64,000 nucleotides of DNA from Sphingobacterium yanglingense (lineage in GTDB: Bacteria; Bacteroidota; Bacteroidia; Sphingobacteriales; Sphingobacteriaceae), in NCBI RefSeq assembly GCF_004363245.1, contig NZ_SNYV01000014.1:248001-312000 (forward strand), written 5' to 3'. The notes below the pieces were generated by a model that worked only from the letters and a program-made list of their open reading frames with translations, had not been told where the DNA came from and ran no database searches. Position numbers and translations under genes: made by a program. Positions 16,635 through 25,868 of the stretch are shown here, piece after piece; within the stretch, counting starts at the first letter, position 1, and every line of letters starts with the position of its first letter.

Positions 16635-19253
16635 TTATCCCAGAGATGCTAAGCTTTCTTCTAAGATTTCAATCTTAGCTAAAGCATCTGTCTTTTTATT
16701 CCGTTCGTTTTGTATCACTTCAGGTTTAGCGTTCTGAACAAATCGTTCGTTGGATAATTTCTTATCTACCGAAATTAAAAATCCTTTCAAATAGTCAATC
16801 TCCTTGCTGATGCGTTCTTTTTCCGCGTCGATATCAATATTGTCTGTGTCAAGTTTGACATAACACTCGCTTTTTCCTGCCAAAAAGCTTAATGCACCTG
16901 TTACCTTTTCCTGTACAAAAGTTAGATCCGAAATATTAGCTAATTTGATAATGCTATCTTGGTATCTCGAGAAATCCATATTAGAAGCATTAATTGCTAA
17001 TGGCAATGCTGTTTTAGGAGACATGCCTTTCGAATTACGGATATTACGTACCTCGGAAATGATGTGTTGTACAGAAGCAAATTCTTTGATTATCTGTTCA
17101 TCAAAAGCCGTTATTTTAGGGAATTCCGCAACAATGACACAGTCTTTTGCTTCACGAAGGCCAAATAACTCATCGTGCCACAATTCCTCTGTTAGGAATG
17201 GCATAAATGGGTGAGCTAAGGTCAATACTCTTTGGAACAATGTTTTGACTGTTTCTAATGTTTCTGATTCGATTGGTGTTTGGTAAGTAGGCTTAACCAG
17301 TTCTAAGTACCAGGCACAGAAATCATCCCATATCAACTTATAAGTCGTCATCAGCGCATCGGACAGACGATAGTTATTGAAGTGTTCTTCGATTTCGACC
17401 ACAGCTTGGTTAAAGCGGTTTTCGAACCATTGCGCAGCAGTTCTTTGTGCGTCCGTTGCTGGAGCCTCTACACTATCCCAGCCTTTTACTAAGCGGAAGG
17501 CATTCCATATCTTGTTCGCAAAGTTACGTCCTTGTTCGCAGTAGGAAACATCAAACATAAGGTCATTTCCTGCAGGAGAAGATAATAACATACCCACACG
17601 TACACCATCTGTACCATATTGAGCCATTAACTCAATTGGATCTGGCGAGTTCCCTAAAGACTTGGACATCTTACGCCCTAATTTGTCGCGTACGATACCT
17701 GTCAAGTATACATTACGGAAAGGCGGCTTTTGCGTGTAATCGTGGCCCATAATGATCATCCGTGCGATCCAGAAGAAAAGAATCTCAGGAGCCGTCACTA
17801 GGTCATTAGTAGGGTAGTAGTATTTAAATTCCTCATTTTCCGGGTTTCGTACACCGTCAAATACAGACATAGGCCATAGCCCTGAAGAGAACCAGGTGTC
17901 TAATACATCTTCTTCTTGGTGAATGTCGGTAGCAGATTTCCCTTGCACTTCAAACTCTTGGATAGCTTCCGCTTCTGTTTTAGCAACCACCCATTCATTT
18001 TTATCATTGTACCAAGCTGGAATACGTTGTCCCCACCACAATTGGCGAGAGATACACCAATCTTTCACATTTTCCATCCAATGCTTGTACGAGGCAAAGA
18101 ATTTCTCTGGTATTAATTTGATGGTACCGTTTTCTACATATTCCAATGCTGGTTTAGAAAGTTCCTCCATTTTGCACCACCATTGCATCGAAAGCTTAGG
18201 CTCTATAACAGCATCGGTACGCTCAGAAAAACCTACTTGTGATTTGTAATCTTCGATTTTCTCGATTTGTTCAGCTTCTTCAAGCATTTTAGCTATCTTC
18301 TTGCGGGCGATAAAACGGTCTTCACCTACCAGAATTTCAGCTTTTTCGTTCAACGTGCCATCGTCATTCAATATGTCGATAACAGGTAGATTATGTTTCT
18401 GACCAAGTTCGTAGTCGTTTAGATCATGGGCAGGAGTCACCTTAAGACAGCCTGTTCCAAATTCAATGTCGACATACTCATCCTGGATAATAGGGATTTC
18501 TCTGTTTAATAACGGGACTAATACCGTCTTTCCTTTTAGGTGGGCGTAGCGATCGTCATTTGGATTGATACACACTGCCGTATCCGCCATGATGGTTTCT
18601 GGGCGTGTAGTTGCTATAATGACATACTCATCACTATCTTTTATTTTATAACGGATGTAATAGAGCTTCTGGTTAACTTCTTTGCGTATTACCTCTTCAT
18701 CAGATAAGGCTGTTTTTCCCTGCGGATCCCAGTTTACCATACGTACACCGCGGTAGATATACCCTTCTTTGTAGAATTTGATAAACGTATCAATTACCGA
18801 TTCAGATAGTTCAGGGTCCATAGTGAATTTGGTACGCTCCCAATCGCACGAAGCGCCTAATTTCTCTAGCTGTTTAAGGATGATTCCTCCATATTTCTCT
18901 TTCCATTCCCAAGCGTGTGTCAAGAAATCCTCACGGGTCAATGATTTTTTGTCAATACCCTGTTCTTTGAGCATGGCCACGACTTTAGCTTCTGTAGCGA
19001 TAGATGCGTGGTCGGTACCAGGGACCCAACATGCATTTTTACCTTGCATACGGGCGCGACGAATTAATACATCTTGAATAGTATTGTTCAACATATGGCC
19101 CATGTGCAGTACTCCAGTGACATTTGGCGGAGGCATTACAATAGTATAAGGTTCGCGCTCATCAGGTGTAGAACGGAAAAAACCATTCTCCATCCAATAG
19201 GAGTACCATTTGTCTTCTGCTTCTTTTGGATTGTAAGTTTTTGCTATGCTCAT
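16635..19253 (-). CDS. valS: Valine--tRNA ligase
   Basis: Class I aminoacyl-tRNA synthetase that charges tRNA-Val and edits Thr-tRNA-Val. With the ATG at 19253 the protein is 872 residues and starts MSIAKTYNPKEAEDKWYSYW, the normal family N-terminus; an in-frame TTG at 19325 would add 24 non-conserved residues. Motifs: PPPNVTGVLHMGHML (HIGH-type), the CP1 editing domain with TTRPETIMADTA, then DVLDTWFSSGLWP and KMSKSLGNSPDP (KMSKS). The C-terminal 70 residues form the ValRS coiled-coil arm. It is monocistronic with its own terminator. Confidence 0.97.
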   Translation of the reverse strand: MSIAKTYNPKEAEDKWYSYWMENGFFRSTPDEREPYTIVMPPPNVTGVLHMGHMLNNTIQDVLIRRARMQGKNACWVPGTDHASIATEAKVVAMLKEQGIDKKSLTREDFLTHAWEWKEKYGGIILKQLEKLGASCDWERTKFTMDPELSESVIDTFIKFYKEGYIYRGVRMVNWDPQGKTALSDEEVIRKEVNQKLYYIRYKIKDSDEYVIIATTRPETIMADTAVCINPNDDRYAHLKGKTVLVPLLNREIPIIQDEYVDIEFGTGCLKVTPAHDLNDYELGQKHNLPVIDILNDDGTLNEKAEILVGEDRFIARKKIAKMLEEAEQIEKIEDYKSQVGFSERTDAVIEPKLSMQWWCKMEELSKPALEYVENGTIKLIPEKFFASYKHWMENVKDWCISRQLWWGQRIPAWYNDKNEWVVAKTEAEAIQEFEVQGKSATDIHQEEDVLDTWFSSGLWPMSVFDGVRNPENEEFKYYYPTNDLVTAPEILFFWIARMIIMGHDYTQKPPFRNVYLTGIVRDKLGRKMSKSLGNSPDPIELMAQYGTDGVRVGMLLSSPAGNDLMFDVSYCEQGRNFANKIWNAFRLVKGWDSVEAPATDAQRTAAQWFENRFNQAVVEIEEHFNNYRLSDALMTTYKLIWDDFCAWYLELVKPTYQTPIESETLETVKTLFQRVLTLAHPFMPFLTEELWHDELFGLREAKDCVIVAEFPKITAFDEQIIKEFASVQHIISEVRNIRNSKGMSPKTALPLAINASNMDFSRYQDSIIKLANISDLTFVQEKVTGALSFLAGKSECYVKLDTDNIDIDAEKERISKEIDYLKGFLISVDKKLSNERFVQNAKPEVIQNERNKKTDALAKIEILEESLASLG

Positions 19254-19424
19254 TGCTATAAATATGGCGTAAAAAGTGTACAAAAATAAGGATTTAAGCT
19301 GTGAAATCCCACATTCTTCGCTCAAATAAAGAACACGTTAGGTATAATCTGTTAAAAAAATGTTAATAGGTGATTAAGACATTGATAATTAAGCGTAAAT
19401 TTGCTCGTTTTATAAAGGAATAGG

Positions 19425-21305
19425 ATGCAGAACTTTGTTAATGAGTTAAAGGCTTTAACTCGTTATTTTTTATTTTGGTTGATTATATGTTTTATTGATC
19501 GCTTTATCTTTATCATTTCTTTTTTTGAAAAGGTGAAGGGAAGTTCGTTTGTCGATGTACTGAAAATTTTTTATCACGGCTTATTTTTGGACTTTTCTGC
19601 GGTGGCTTATATATGTGCAATTCCATTTCTGTTTTATTGTGTTTTAAGTTTTATGCCCAACGTGAAACTAAAACGTAAAGTTTTGGATGTTTATACGTTA
19701 GTAGCATTGTTGGTGTACTTTGGTGTTTCATTTATCAACATCAATATTTATCGTGAGTGGGGCGACAAGATTTCAAAGCGGGCTGTTGATGCATTTTGGG
19801 CCTCACCATCGGGAGCTGTTGCCTCAGCAGAATCTACACCTATTTTTGTTCCTATCGCAGGGATAATCTTAGGCATCGTATTGGGATATTATCTCTACAG
19901 ATACCTATTCAAATCGGTATGGTTTTTTAATATTAAAAAGCCGTTGCCCAACCTAATGAAGTTTGTTGTCGGTGTATTCATTCTGTTTACCTTCATTCGT
20001 GGGGGCTATGGAAGAGCACCGTTGAATCCAAGTAAGGCTTATTTTTCTGAGAAAACATTTTATAATCATGCAGCTGTGAATACACAATGGTCGTTATTAC
20101 GAGATTATTTCACACGCAGTACATTATTACGGAATCCCTATCCTTTCTATAGTGATGACGCTGCTATAGCGTCTGCAATCAAACCTGTGTTTGAGCACAA
20201 TCCAGACTCGGCAGTACAGGTGCTGACTACTACTAGACCGAACATAGTTTTGATCATGATGGAGAGTTTTGTCGGCGATTTGGTGGCATCTCTGGGAGGA
20301 GAAAAGGGAATAACTCCGAATCTAGAAAAGTTGATTCATGAAGGGATTCTTTTTGACCATATTTATGCGGCTTCTGACCGATCGGACAAAGGAATGATAG
20401 GCATCCTAAGTGGATTTCCTGCTCAGGGCCCTGAGAGTATTATCAAATATATCCCTAAACACGAAAATATACCCGCCATTGGCGAAGAGTTGGATAGCTT
20501 GGGATACAGCAATTCATTCTATCATGGTGGACAGAGCGAGTTCTATAATTTTAAGTCCTATATGCTGACACATGGCATCGATCGGGTAGTAGACCAAGCT
20601 AACTTTGGTTTGCATGAAGAGCGGGCTTCATGGGGGGTATATGATCATGTTATCTTTAACCAGATGATCAAAGATTTCAGAAGAGAACAACAGCCCTTTT
20701 TTTCAACCATGTTTACTTTAATCAATCATGAACCTTTTGATTTAAAGGGAAAGTACAAATTTGGAAATGATAGTAATCCTAATAAATTTAAGAGTACAGC
20801 CTATTATACGGATTCTGTGATTTTCGATTTCATAGAAAAGGCGAAACAAGAACAGTGGTATAAAAATACCTTGTTTGTACTGATTGCTGATCATGGACAT
20901 CGTCTACCGACAGAGAAATGGGACCTGTCACATCCCAATCGATTCCACATTCCATTGGTGTTTTTTGGGGATGTTATTAAGAAGGAATATAGAGGAAAGG
21001 TCATTTCAAGAATAGGTAATCAAACTGATTTAGCAACAACGTTACTGCAGCAATTGGGAGCCAATACGGAGCGCTACCCTTGGAGTAGAGATCTGTTCAA
21101 TCCTACCACAACGGAAGTCGCTTTCTATAATTCCAAAGATGCTTTTGGGATTATAACTTCAGAGCAAACCCTGTCTTTTGATAATATTGGTAAATCCATC
21201 AATTATCAGGCAGATCCTTCCTTTTCAAAAGTAAAATCAGATAGCTTGTTGAATATAGCTAAAGCTTATTACCAAGGGGTCTATAAGCAGTTTTTAGCAT
21301 ATTAA
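19425..21305 (+). CDS. LTA-synthase-family phosphoglycerol transferase-like membrane protein (paralogue 1)
   Basis: 626 residues: five N-terminal membrane helices (about 1-190), then an alkaline-phosphatase/sulfatase-fold domain facing the periplasm. Domain marks are NIVLIMMESFVGD (metal-binding Glu), YAASDRSDKGMIG (the Ser aligned with the LtaS nucleophile is Ser320) and LIADHGHRLP (metal-binding Asp-His). These proteins transfer phosphoglycerol or phosphoethanolamine groups onto envelope glycans. Gram-negative cells have no classic lipoteichoic acid, so the acceptor is unknown. A TAAATTTG -7 box lies at 19396-19403. A second paralogue follows on the same strand after an odd palindromic spacer. 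Confidence 0.9.
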   Translation: MQNFVNELKALTRYFLFWLIICFIDRFIFIISFFEKVKGSSFVDVLKIFYHGLFLDFSAVAYICAIPFLFYCVLSFMPNVKLKRKVLDVYTLVALLVYFGVSFININIYREWGDKISKRAVDAFWASPSGAVASAESTPIFVPIAGIILGIVLGYYLYRYLFKSVWFFNIKKPLPNLMKFVVGVFILFTFIRGGYGRAPLNPSKAYFSEKTFYNHAAVNTQWSLLRDYFTRSTLLRNPYPFYSDDAAIASAIKPVFEHNPDSAVQVLTTTRPNIVLIMMESFVGDLVASLGGEKGITPNLEKLIHEGILFDHIYAASDRSDKGMIGILSGFPAQGPESIIKYIPKHENIPAIGEELDSLGYSNSFYHGGQSEFYNFKSYMLTHGIDRVVDQANFGLHEERASWGVYDHVIFNQMIKDFRREQQPFFSTMFTLINHEPFDLKGKYKFGNDSNPNKFKSTAYYTDSVIFDFIEKAKQEQWYKNTLFVLIADHGHRLPTEKWDLSHPNRFHIPLVFFGDVIKKEYRGKVISRIGNQTDLATTLLQQLGANTERYPWSRDLFNPTTTEVAFYNSKDAFGIITSEQTLSFDNIGKSINYQADPSFSKVKSDSLLNIAKAYYQGVYKQFLAY

Positions 21306-21471
21306 TTGCGCTTACGAAATGTCCCTGATTGCAAACACGGAATGAAAATAACCCCGAAGGGCTCATCAAAGATAATCTGGGCATTTCATCCCAACAAGTG
21401 GGGACAAGTTAATGGCCGTTAAAGGACAAACCGATCTGCCAGCTGGCGGATCACAAAGTAATTATTTACAT
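21306..21471. repeat. Palindrome-rich spacer between two LTA-synthase paralogues
   Basis: This 166-bp spacer holds a 20-bp near-perfect palindrome (21433-21452, core GCCAGCTGGC, one T-G mismatch pair) and an interrupted inverted pair, GAAATGTCCC near 21317 and GGGCATTTC near 21381. It also has a direct repeat ACAAGT-N4-ACAAGT at about 21394-21409. It is richer in G+C than the surrounding intergenic sequence. It looks like an inserted intergenic repeat unit rather than a simple promoter region. Confidence 0.55.
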
Positions 21472-23406
21472 ATGAATAAAAAAATGACTTTAAAGGGAAG
21501 CTTAAATTCTTTGCTCTTGCTTGGTATTAGCTTTCTTTTCTTAATCGTTCTATATACCCTTTTGAGACTCGGTTTTTACGGACTGAATAGTTCGTTGTTT
21601 CCACAGGTAGATACTTCTTCGCTGCTGACTATGCTGATTGGAGGTGTCAAGTTTGATACTGTGGCTATTCTCTATGTCAATGTACTTTTTGTCTTGTTGA
21701 TGATACTTCCTTTCCCATTTAAATATAGTTCGCTTTATCAGCAGGTCTGCAAATGGGTCTTTATTATTACCAACTCTTTGGCCATCGCTCTTAATTTGGT
21801 CGATTATGCCTATTATCCGTTTACGTTGCGGCGTACCACTAGTACTGTCTTTAGTCAGTTTTCGAATGAACAAAACTTAGGAAAACTAGCGTTAGATTTC
21901 ATGCTGGATTATTGGTTTATACTATTGATTTTTATTGCTATAGTTTTTTTTATTTCTTGGTGTTATAGCCGGGTGCGATTGGAGCGACCTGCTCAGATTA
22001 GATGGCCTTTTTATGGAATACAGCTCGTGTCTTTACTGTTTGTCGCGTTTTTATTTATAGGTGGTGTACGAGGTGGATGGGCGCATAGCACTAGACCCAT
22101 TACCTTAAGTAATGCCGGAGATTATGTTAAAAATCCCGAAGAGATGAGTATTGTCTTAAATACTCCTTTCACAATTCTTAAGACATTAAAAGCAATACAG
22201 CTCAAGGAACAACACTATTTTTCGGATGAAGAGGTCAATACATTATACCCAGTAGTTCACGAACCTTGTGATTCAGCTTCCTTTCGCAAACTTAATGTTG
22301 TCTTTTTAATTTTGGAGAGTTTTGGAAAAGAGCATATCGGAGCCTTAAATAAGAATATCGACGGAGGTAATTACAAAGGGTATACCCCTTTTTTAGACTC
22401 CTTGATAGAACAATCTTTTACGTTCAACCGTTCTTATGCCAATGGTCGCAAGTCGATCGACGCTCTTCCCTCTGTAATTACAGGGGTCCCGTCCGTAGGT
22501 GAACCTTTCGTTTTATCTATCTATTCGGGTAATAAGACTACAAGTATTGCGAAATTGTTAGGAGATGAGGGCTATGAAACCGCGTTCTTTCATGGTGCGC
22601 CCAATGGAAGTATGGGATTTTCTGCATACACACAGTTGGCTGGTATCAAGCATTATTTTGGTAAAAACGAATACAATAACGATGCAGATTTTGATGGTAT
22701 CTGGGGGATTTGGGACGAACCGTTTATGCAGTTTATGGCGCATAAGATGGATGGTTTAAAACAGCCCTTTTTCGCTGGTTTTTTCTCTCTGTCATCCCAC
22801 CATCCATTTAAAGTTCCCGAACACTATCAAGGGGTATTTCCTAAAGGACCGGTTCCTTTACAAGAACCAATTGGTTATACTGATAATGCCTTAAGGCAGT
22901 TTTTTAATCAGGCATCTAAAAGCGATTGGTATAAGAACACATTGTTTGTAATTTGTGCAGATCATACGAGTCTGAGCGCTCTGCCTGAATACCAGACCTT
23001 GCCTAATGCATTTGCGATTCCTATCGTGTTTTATCATCCGGGTGGTGACTTAAAAGGAGTCTCTGACAAGTTGGTACAGCAGATTGATATCATGCCGACG
23101 GTTTTGAGTTATTTAAATTATCCAAAGCCTTATTTCGCTTTCGGTTTTGATGCTTTGGATAATAATAAAGACAATTTTGTCGTCAATACGAGTGGCGAGA
23201 CATTCAATTTCTTCAATGGAGATTATTTTATGACCTATGATGGCAATAAACCCAGCTCACTATACAATTTGAGAACAGATAGTATGCTTAAAGAAAATCT
23301 CGTAGAGAGCAATAAAGCAGTCGGAGATAGTTTAACAAAAAAGCTGCACGCCTTTATACAGCAGTATAACTATGGAATGATACATAATAAATTGGTCGCC
23401 GAATGA
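21472..23406 (+). CDS. LTA-synthase-family phosphoglycerol transferase-like membrane protein (paralogue 2)
   Basis: 644 residues from the ATG at 21472 (MNKKMTLKGSLNSLLLLGIS); the frame extends upstream to 21412 but through the palindromic spacer, so the later start is preferred. There are five N-terminal membrane helices and then the sulfatase-type domain: NVVFLILESFGKEH (metal Glu), YANGRKSIDALPS (Ser328 aligned with the LtaS nucleophile), FFHGAPNG and VICADHTSLS (the metal Asp-His; the following Gly seen in paralogue 1 is Thr). It is the same fold as the upstream paralogue but clearly diverged, so different acceptors or conditions are likely. Confidence 0.9.
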   Translation: MNKKMTLKGSLNSLLLLGISFLFLIVLYTLLRLGFYGLNSSLFPQVDTSSLLTMLIGGVKFDTVAILYVNVLFVLLMILPFPFKYSSLYQQVCKWVFIITNSLAIALNLVDYAYYPFTLRRTTSTVFSQFSNEQNLGKLALDFMLDYWFILLIFIAIVFFISWCYSRVRLERPAQIRWPFYGIQLVSLLFVAFLFIGGVRGGWAHSTRPITLSNAGDYVKNPEEMSIVLNTPFTILKTLKAIQLKEQHYFSDEEVNTLYPVVHEPCDSASFRKLNVVFLILESFGKEHIGALNKNIDGGNYKGYTPFLDSLIEQSFTFNRSYANGRKSIDALPSVITGVPSVGEPFVLSIYSGNKTTSIAKLLGDEGYETAFFHGAPNGSMGFSAYTQLAGIKHYFGKNEYNNDADFDGIWGIWDEPFMQFMAHKMDGLKQPFFAGFFSLSSHHPFKVPEHYQGVFPKGPVPLQEPIGYTDNALRQFFNQASKSDWYKNTLFVICADHTSLSALPEYQTLPNAFAIPIVFYHPGGDLKGVSDKLVQQIDIMPTVLSYLNYPKPYFAFGFDALDNNKDNFVVNTSGETFNFFNGDYFMTYDGNKPSSLYNLRTDSMLKENLVESNKAVGDSLTKKLHAFIQQYNYGMIHNKLVAE

Positions 23407-23415
23407 CGACCAATT
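23390..23415. other. Hairpin at the convergent gene ends
   Basis: AATTGGTCG and CGACCAATT form a 9-bp stem around the stop codon of the second LTA-synthase gene. Without a T-run it is at best a weak terminator for the two convergent transcripts. Confidence 0.5.
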
Positions 23416-23416
23416 C

Positions 23417-24625
23417 TTACAGAAGTTGTATTTTAAACTGTTCTTTATACTTTATCGGGATAGGCAATTGGAGTGTTACTCTATTCAATTCTACCGTTAA
23501 TTCGTTGTCATTTTCATCTTTTAGGTACAGTTTATCATCGTACCATACTTTCGCTTCTACAGCTTCTGCAGAAAGGTAAGGGATATATTGATCTTCTTTA
23601 AGGTAACTGATCTCATAAATCTTATCTTTTTGTACTACTTGCCAAGAAGGCTTTCTAGCACTACCGGCCATACTGACAGATGGAGAGAATCCGGCATAGT
23701 CCAATCGGACTTCTTTGTCCGGGTATAAAGATTGAAAATAAGCTGCAATTGCATCCTTATCATAACGGTCTTCTGAGGCTATCGTAGTTATCTTTTTGAA
23801 GTTTCCGTCCATAACAATAAAACTTCCCGCATTATAGGTACATGCTATATTGAAGGTCTCATCGTAATAGAAGTGCCAAGGCTTTATCTCCGGATTCCAA
23901 GTGCGTTCCGTCGCTAAATAAACATGATCATTTGTGACCTCTTTATCTATTTTCTGTAAATTATAGAAGTCAAATACAGCGGTAGGCGTATTGCTTCCAA
24001 AAAGCCTGTCTTCATCTACTTCTATTTTTGTAACCAGTGGCATGGCACGTTCATTTTTGAAGACATAGACGTAAGTTACCTGTTTAGGTGGATCTAATCT
24101 CTCTGGTGGAGCGATAGGAGGAGGAGGTTGAGTCCCTGTTCGGGCTCTCGTGACTGGTTTCTTTTTTGGTTGAGGGGGAAATACGGTTTCTTGCCCTACA
24201 GCGTAGAGAAAATTCTTGTTGATCATATAGACGCGCTGAAATACTTGTCCCTGTAGCGCTTTTGGAACAGGTAGAATTTCTCCTGTTTTCTGCCCCCAAA
24301 GAAAGTGTTTGTCTGCTCTCTCCACATTGGCAAAGTATTGACTATCTAGGAAAATACTATTACCGTCAAAACGATCAAAGACCTCCTTTTTACCAGTTTT
24401 TAGGTCAATTAGAATTTCCTTTTTCTCCTTGTTACCAAATAATGCATAGTTTTTGATCTGATCACTATGTGTAGTGAAATTTCCTTCGATGACATCAGTC
24501 CCATCTAGATTGCTCAGTCCGTACTGCTTATTGTATTTGAAAAGAAAGTAGTTGTGCTGTGCACAGAGATAATTGGGTAGCGTTAAAAAGGCTACCAATA
24601 AAAGTTGAAATAATTTACAGTGCAT
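23417..24625 (-). CDS. Exported protein with WG-like N-terminal repeat, function unknown
   Basis: 402 residues from the ATG at 24625, chosen because it gives a clean signal peptide (MHCKLFQLLLVAFLTLPNYLCAQ); an ATG-independent extension upstream adds 10 residues. The mature N-terminus FKYNKQYGLSNLDGTDVIEG resembles a single WG-type repeat. A Pro-rich linker with KPVTRARTGTQPPPPIAPPER lies near the middle. The C-terminal half is mixed alpha/beta with no known catalytic motif. It lies 69 bp downstream of the beta-barrel-like gene on the same strand, so the two could share a transcript. Confidence 0.72.
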   Translation of the reverse strand: MHCKLFQLLLVAFLTLPNYLCAQHNYFLFKYNKQYGLSNLDGTDVIEGNFTTHSDQIKNYALFGNKEKKEILIDLKTGKKEVFDRFDGNSIFLDSQYFANVERADKHFLWGQKTGEILPVPKALQGQVFQRVYMINKNFLYAVGQETVFPPQPKKKPVTRARTGTQPPPPIAPPERLDPPKQVTYVYVFKNERAMPLVTKIEVDEDRLFGSNTPTAVFDFYNLQKIDKEVTNDHVYLATERTWNPEIKPWHFYYDETFNIACTYNAGSFIVMDGNFKKITTIASEDRYDKDAIAAYFQSLYPDKEVRLDYAGFSPSVSMAGSARKPSWQVVQKDKIYEISYLKEDQYIPYLSAEAVEAKVWYDDKLYLKDENDNELTVELNRVTLQLPIPIKYKEQFKIQLL

Positions 24626-24694
24626 GTATGTGCATTTTTTTGGATACGCACACAAAAGTTATGCCTTAAAATAACGGGAACCTAAGTTTTGTTA

Positions 24695-25714
24695 TTATTT
24701 ACTCCAAATCGAGCGGTCAAAGTTGTATCGCAAGGTAAAGGCCTGTTGATTATCTATTTTTCCTTTAGAAAAATGGAAAGAGGCAACTAGTTTGGCCTCG
24801 ATAGCTTTTGATTTAAATGGAGCCCAGCTGAAATCTAATCGATCATATTTTTTCCGTCTATAAAAGGGATCTCCGTTCGGTAAATTTTGAGCCTGTCCAA
24901 GATAGATCGTATTCGTTAGGCCAAATTTTTTATACCCTAGATTTAGCGTACTTACAAAGCCTTTAGTAATCTGCATTTCATACTTTGTCCGGATGCGGTC
25001 AAAACCAACTACAGCACCGGCGTCTATGCTCAGTGAATCTAGTCCCGTTTTATTGCTCAGATCTAAACCTATATTTGCGGTGATTACGCCATTGTCCTGT
25101 ACATGTTCATCGAGTTCTTTATTGCTAGTTAGGGCATTATGGTACAGTATACCCGCATGTGTTACATAAAATAGCCCTTGGCGATAGTGTCCGGAAATTC
25201 CAGCCATAAACCGCTCACGATCTGTATAAGTCTGTTTACTTAACCAGTCAATAAAGACACGCTGTTCAAAGCCACCTTTGCGGTATTGGAAGAACATTCC
25301 CTCTAAATTGGGGCGATCATACATAAAGGTATCAGCTAATACTACTCGAGGCACATCTTTTAGACGTTCGTATCGCGGTATAAATCCTATTGCAAAGTCG
25401 ATAGTCGGAGCTGAGTAGTTGTAATAAGCGATAGGGGTGAATGATTGCTTGTCTTGTTGGCGACTGCCGAAATCTTTATTGTAATGGGCCCCACCGTACA
25501 AGGTGTGGTTGTTGCTGAGTTTGAAGTAAAGTTGTGGCGATATCAGACTGCCAAAAATGGTTTTATCTTGCGTATAAGTGGCTCCATATTCTCGGTTATC
25601 AGCATATCCAAAGAAATTTAGTTTTAAGCCTACTTCTTGAGCTTTTAAGAGCTCATTGTTGGCAGAAAACAGGATAAGTAAGATAGGGACAATACGCGAG
25701 AGCAGAAGTTTCAT
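24695..25714 (-). CDS. Predicted outer-membrane beta-barrel protein, function unknown
   Basis: 339 residues with a signal peptide ending ELLKAQE. The mature protein is built of short alternating strands with aromatic girdle residues (FGYADNREYGATYTQD, LYFKLSNNHTLYGGAHYNKD, IDFAIGFIPRYERL), and the last strand ends QAFTLRYNFDRSIWSK. This is what a small outer-membrane barrel looks like, although the terminal residue is Lys rather than Phe. I do not recognise the family. The 154 bp upstream contain the sucB terminator, so its promoter must be close to the ATG. Confidence 0.72.
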   Translation of the reverse strand: MKLLLSRIVPILLILFSANNELLKAQEVGLKLNFFGYADNREYGATYTQDKTIFGSLISPQLYFKLSNNHTLYGGAHYNKDFGSRQQDKQSFTPIAYYNYSAPTIDFAIGFIPRYERLKDVPRVVLADTFMYDRPNLEGMFFQYRKGGFEQRVFIDWLSKQTYTDRERFMAGISGHYRQGLFYVTHAGILYHNALTSNKELDEHVQDNGVITANIGLDLSNKTGLDSLSIDAGAVVGFDRIRTKYEMQITKGFVSTLNLGYKKFGLTNTIYLGQAQNLPNGDPFYRRKKYDRLDFSWAPFKSKAIEAKLVASFHFSKGKIDNQQAFTLRYNFDRSIWSK

Positions 25715-25812
25715 AGCAACTTAAATCATTTTTTAAATAAAACCTTCATGATTCCATTGTGTCGTCAACGGATATGCAAGTTCTTGATGTCCATTATTAC
25801 AGACGCTTTCAG

Positions 25813-25844
25813 AAAAAAGGCCGCCTCTGTTAAAGACGGCCTTT
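25813..25844 (-). terminator. Terminator of sucAB
   Basis: AAAGGCCG and CGGCCTTT form the stem, followed on the minus strand by a run of six T, 25 bp after the sucB stop codon. Confidence 0.85.
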
Positions 25845-25868
25845 AAACCTTAGTATACTATAGTGAGA

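Noticed and set aside
19254-19325. Extended valS start at TTG
   Set aside because: The extra 24 residues are not family-like; the ATG at 19253 gives the normal N-terminus.
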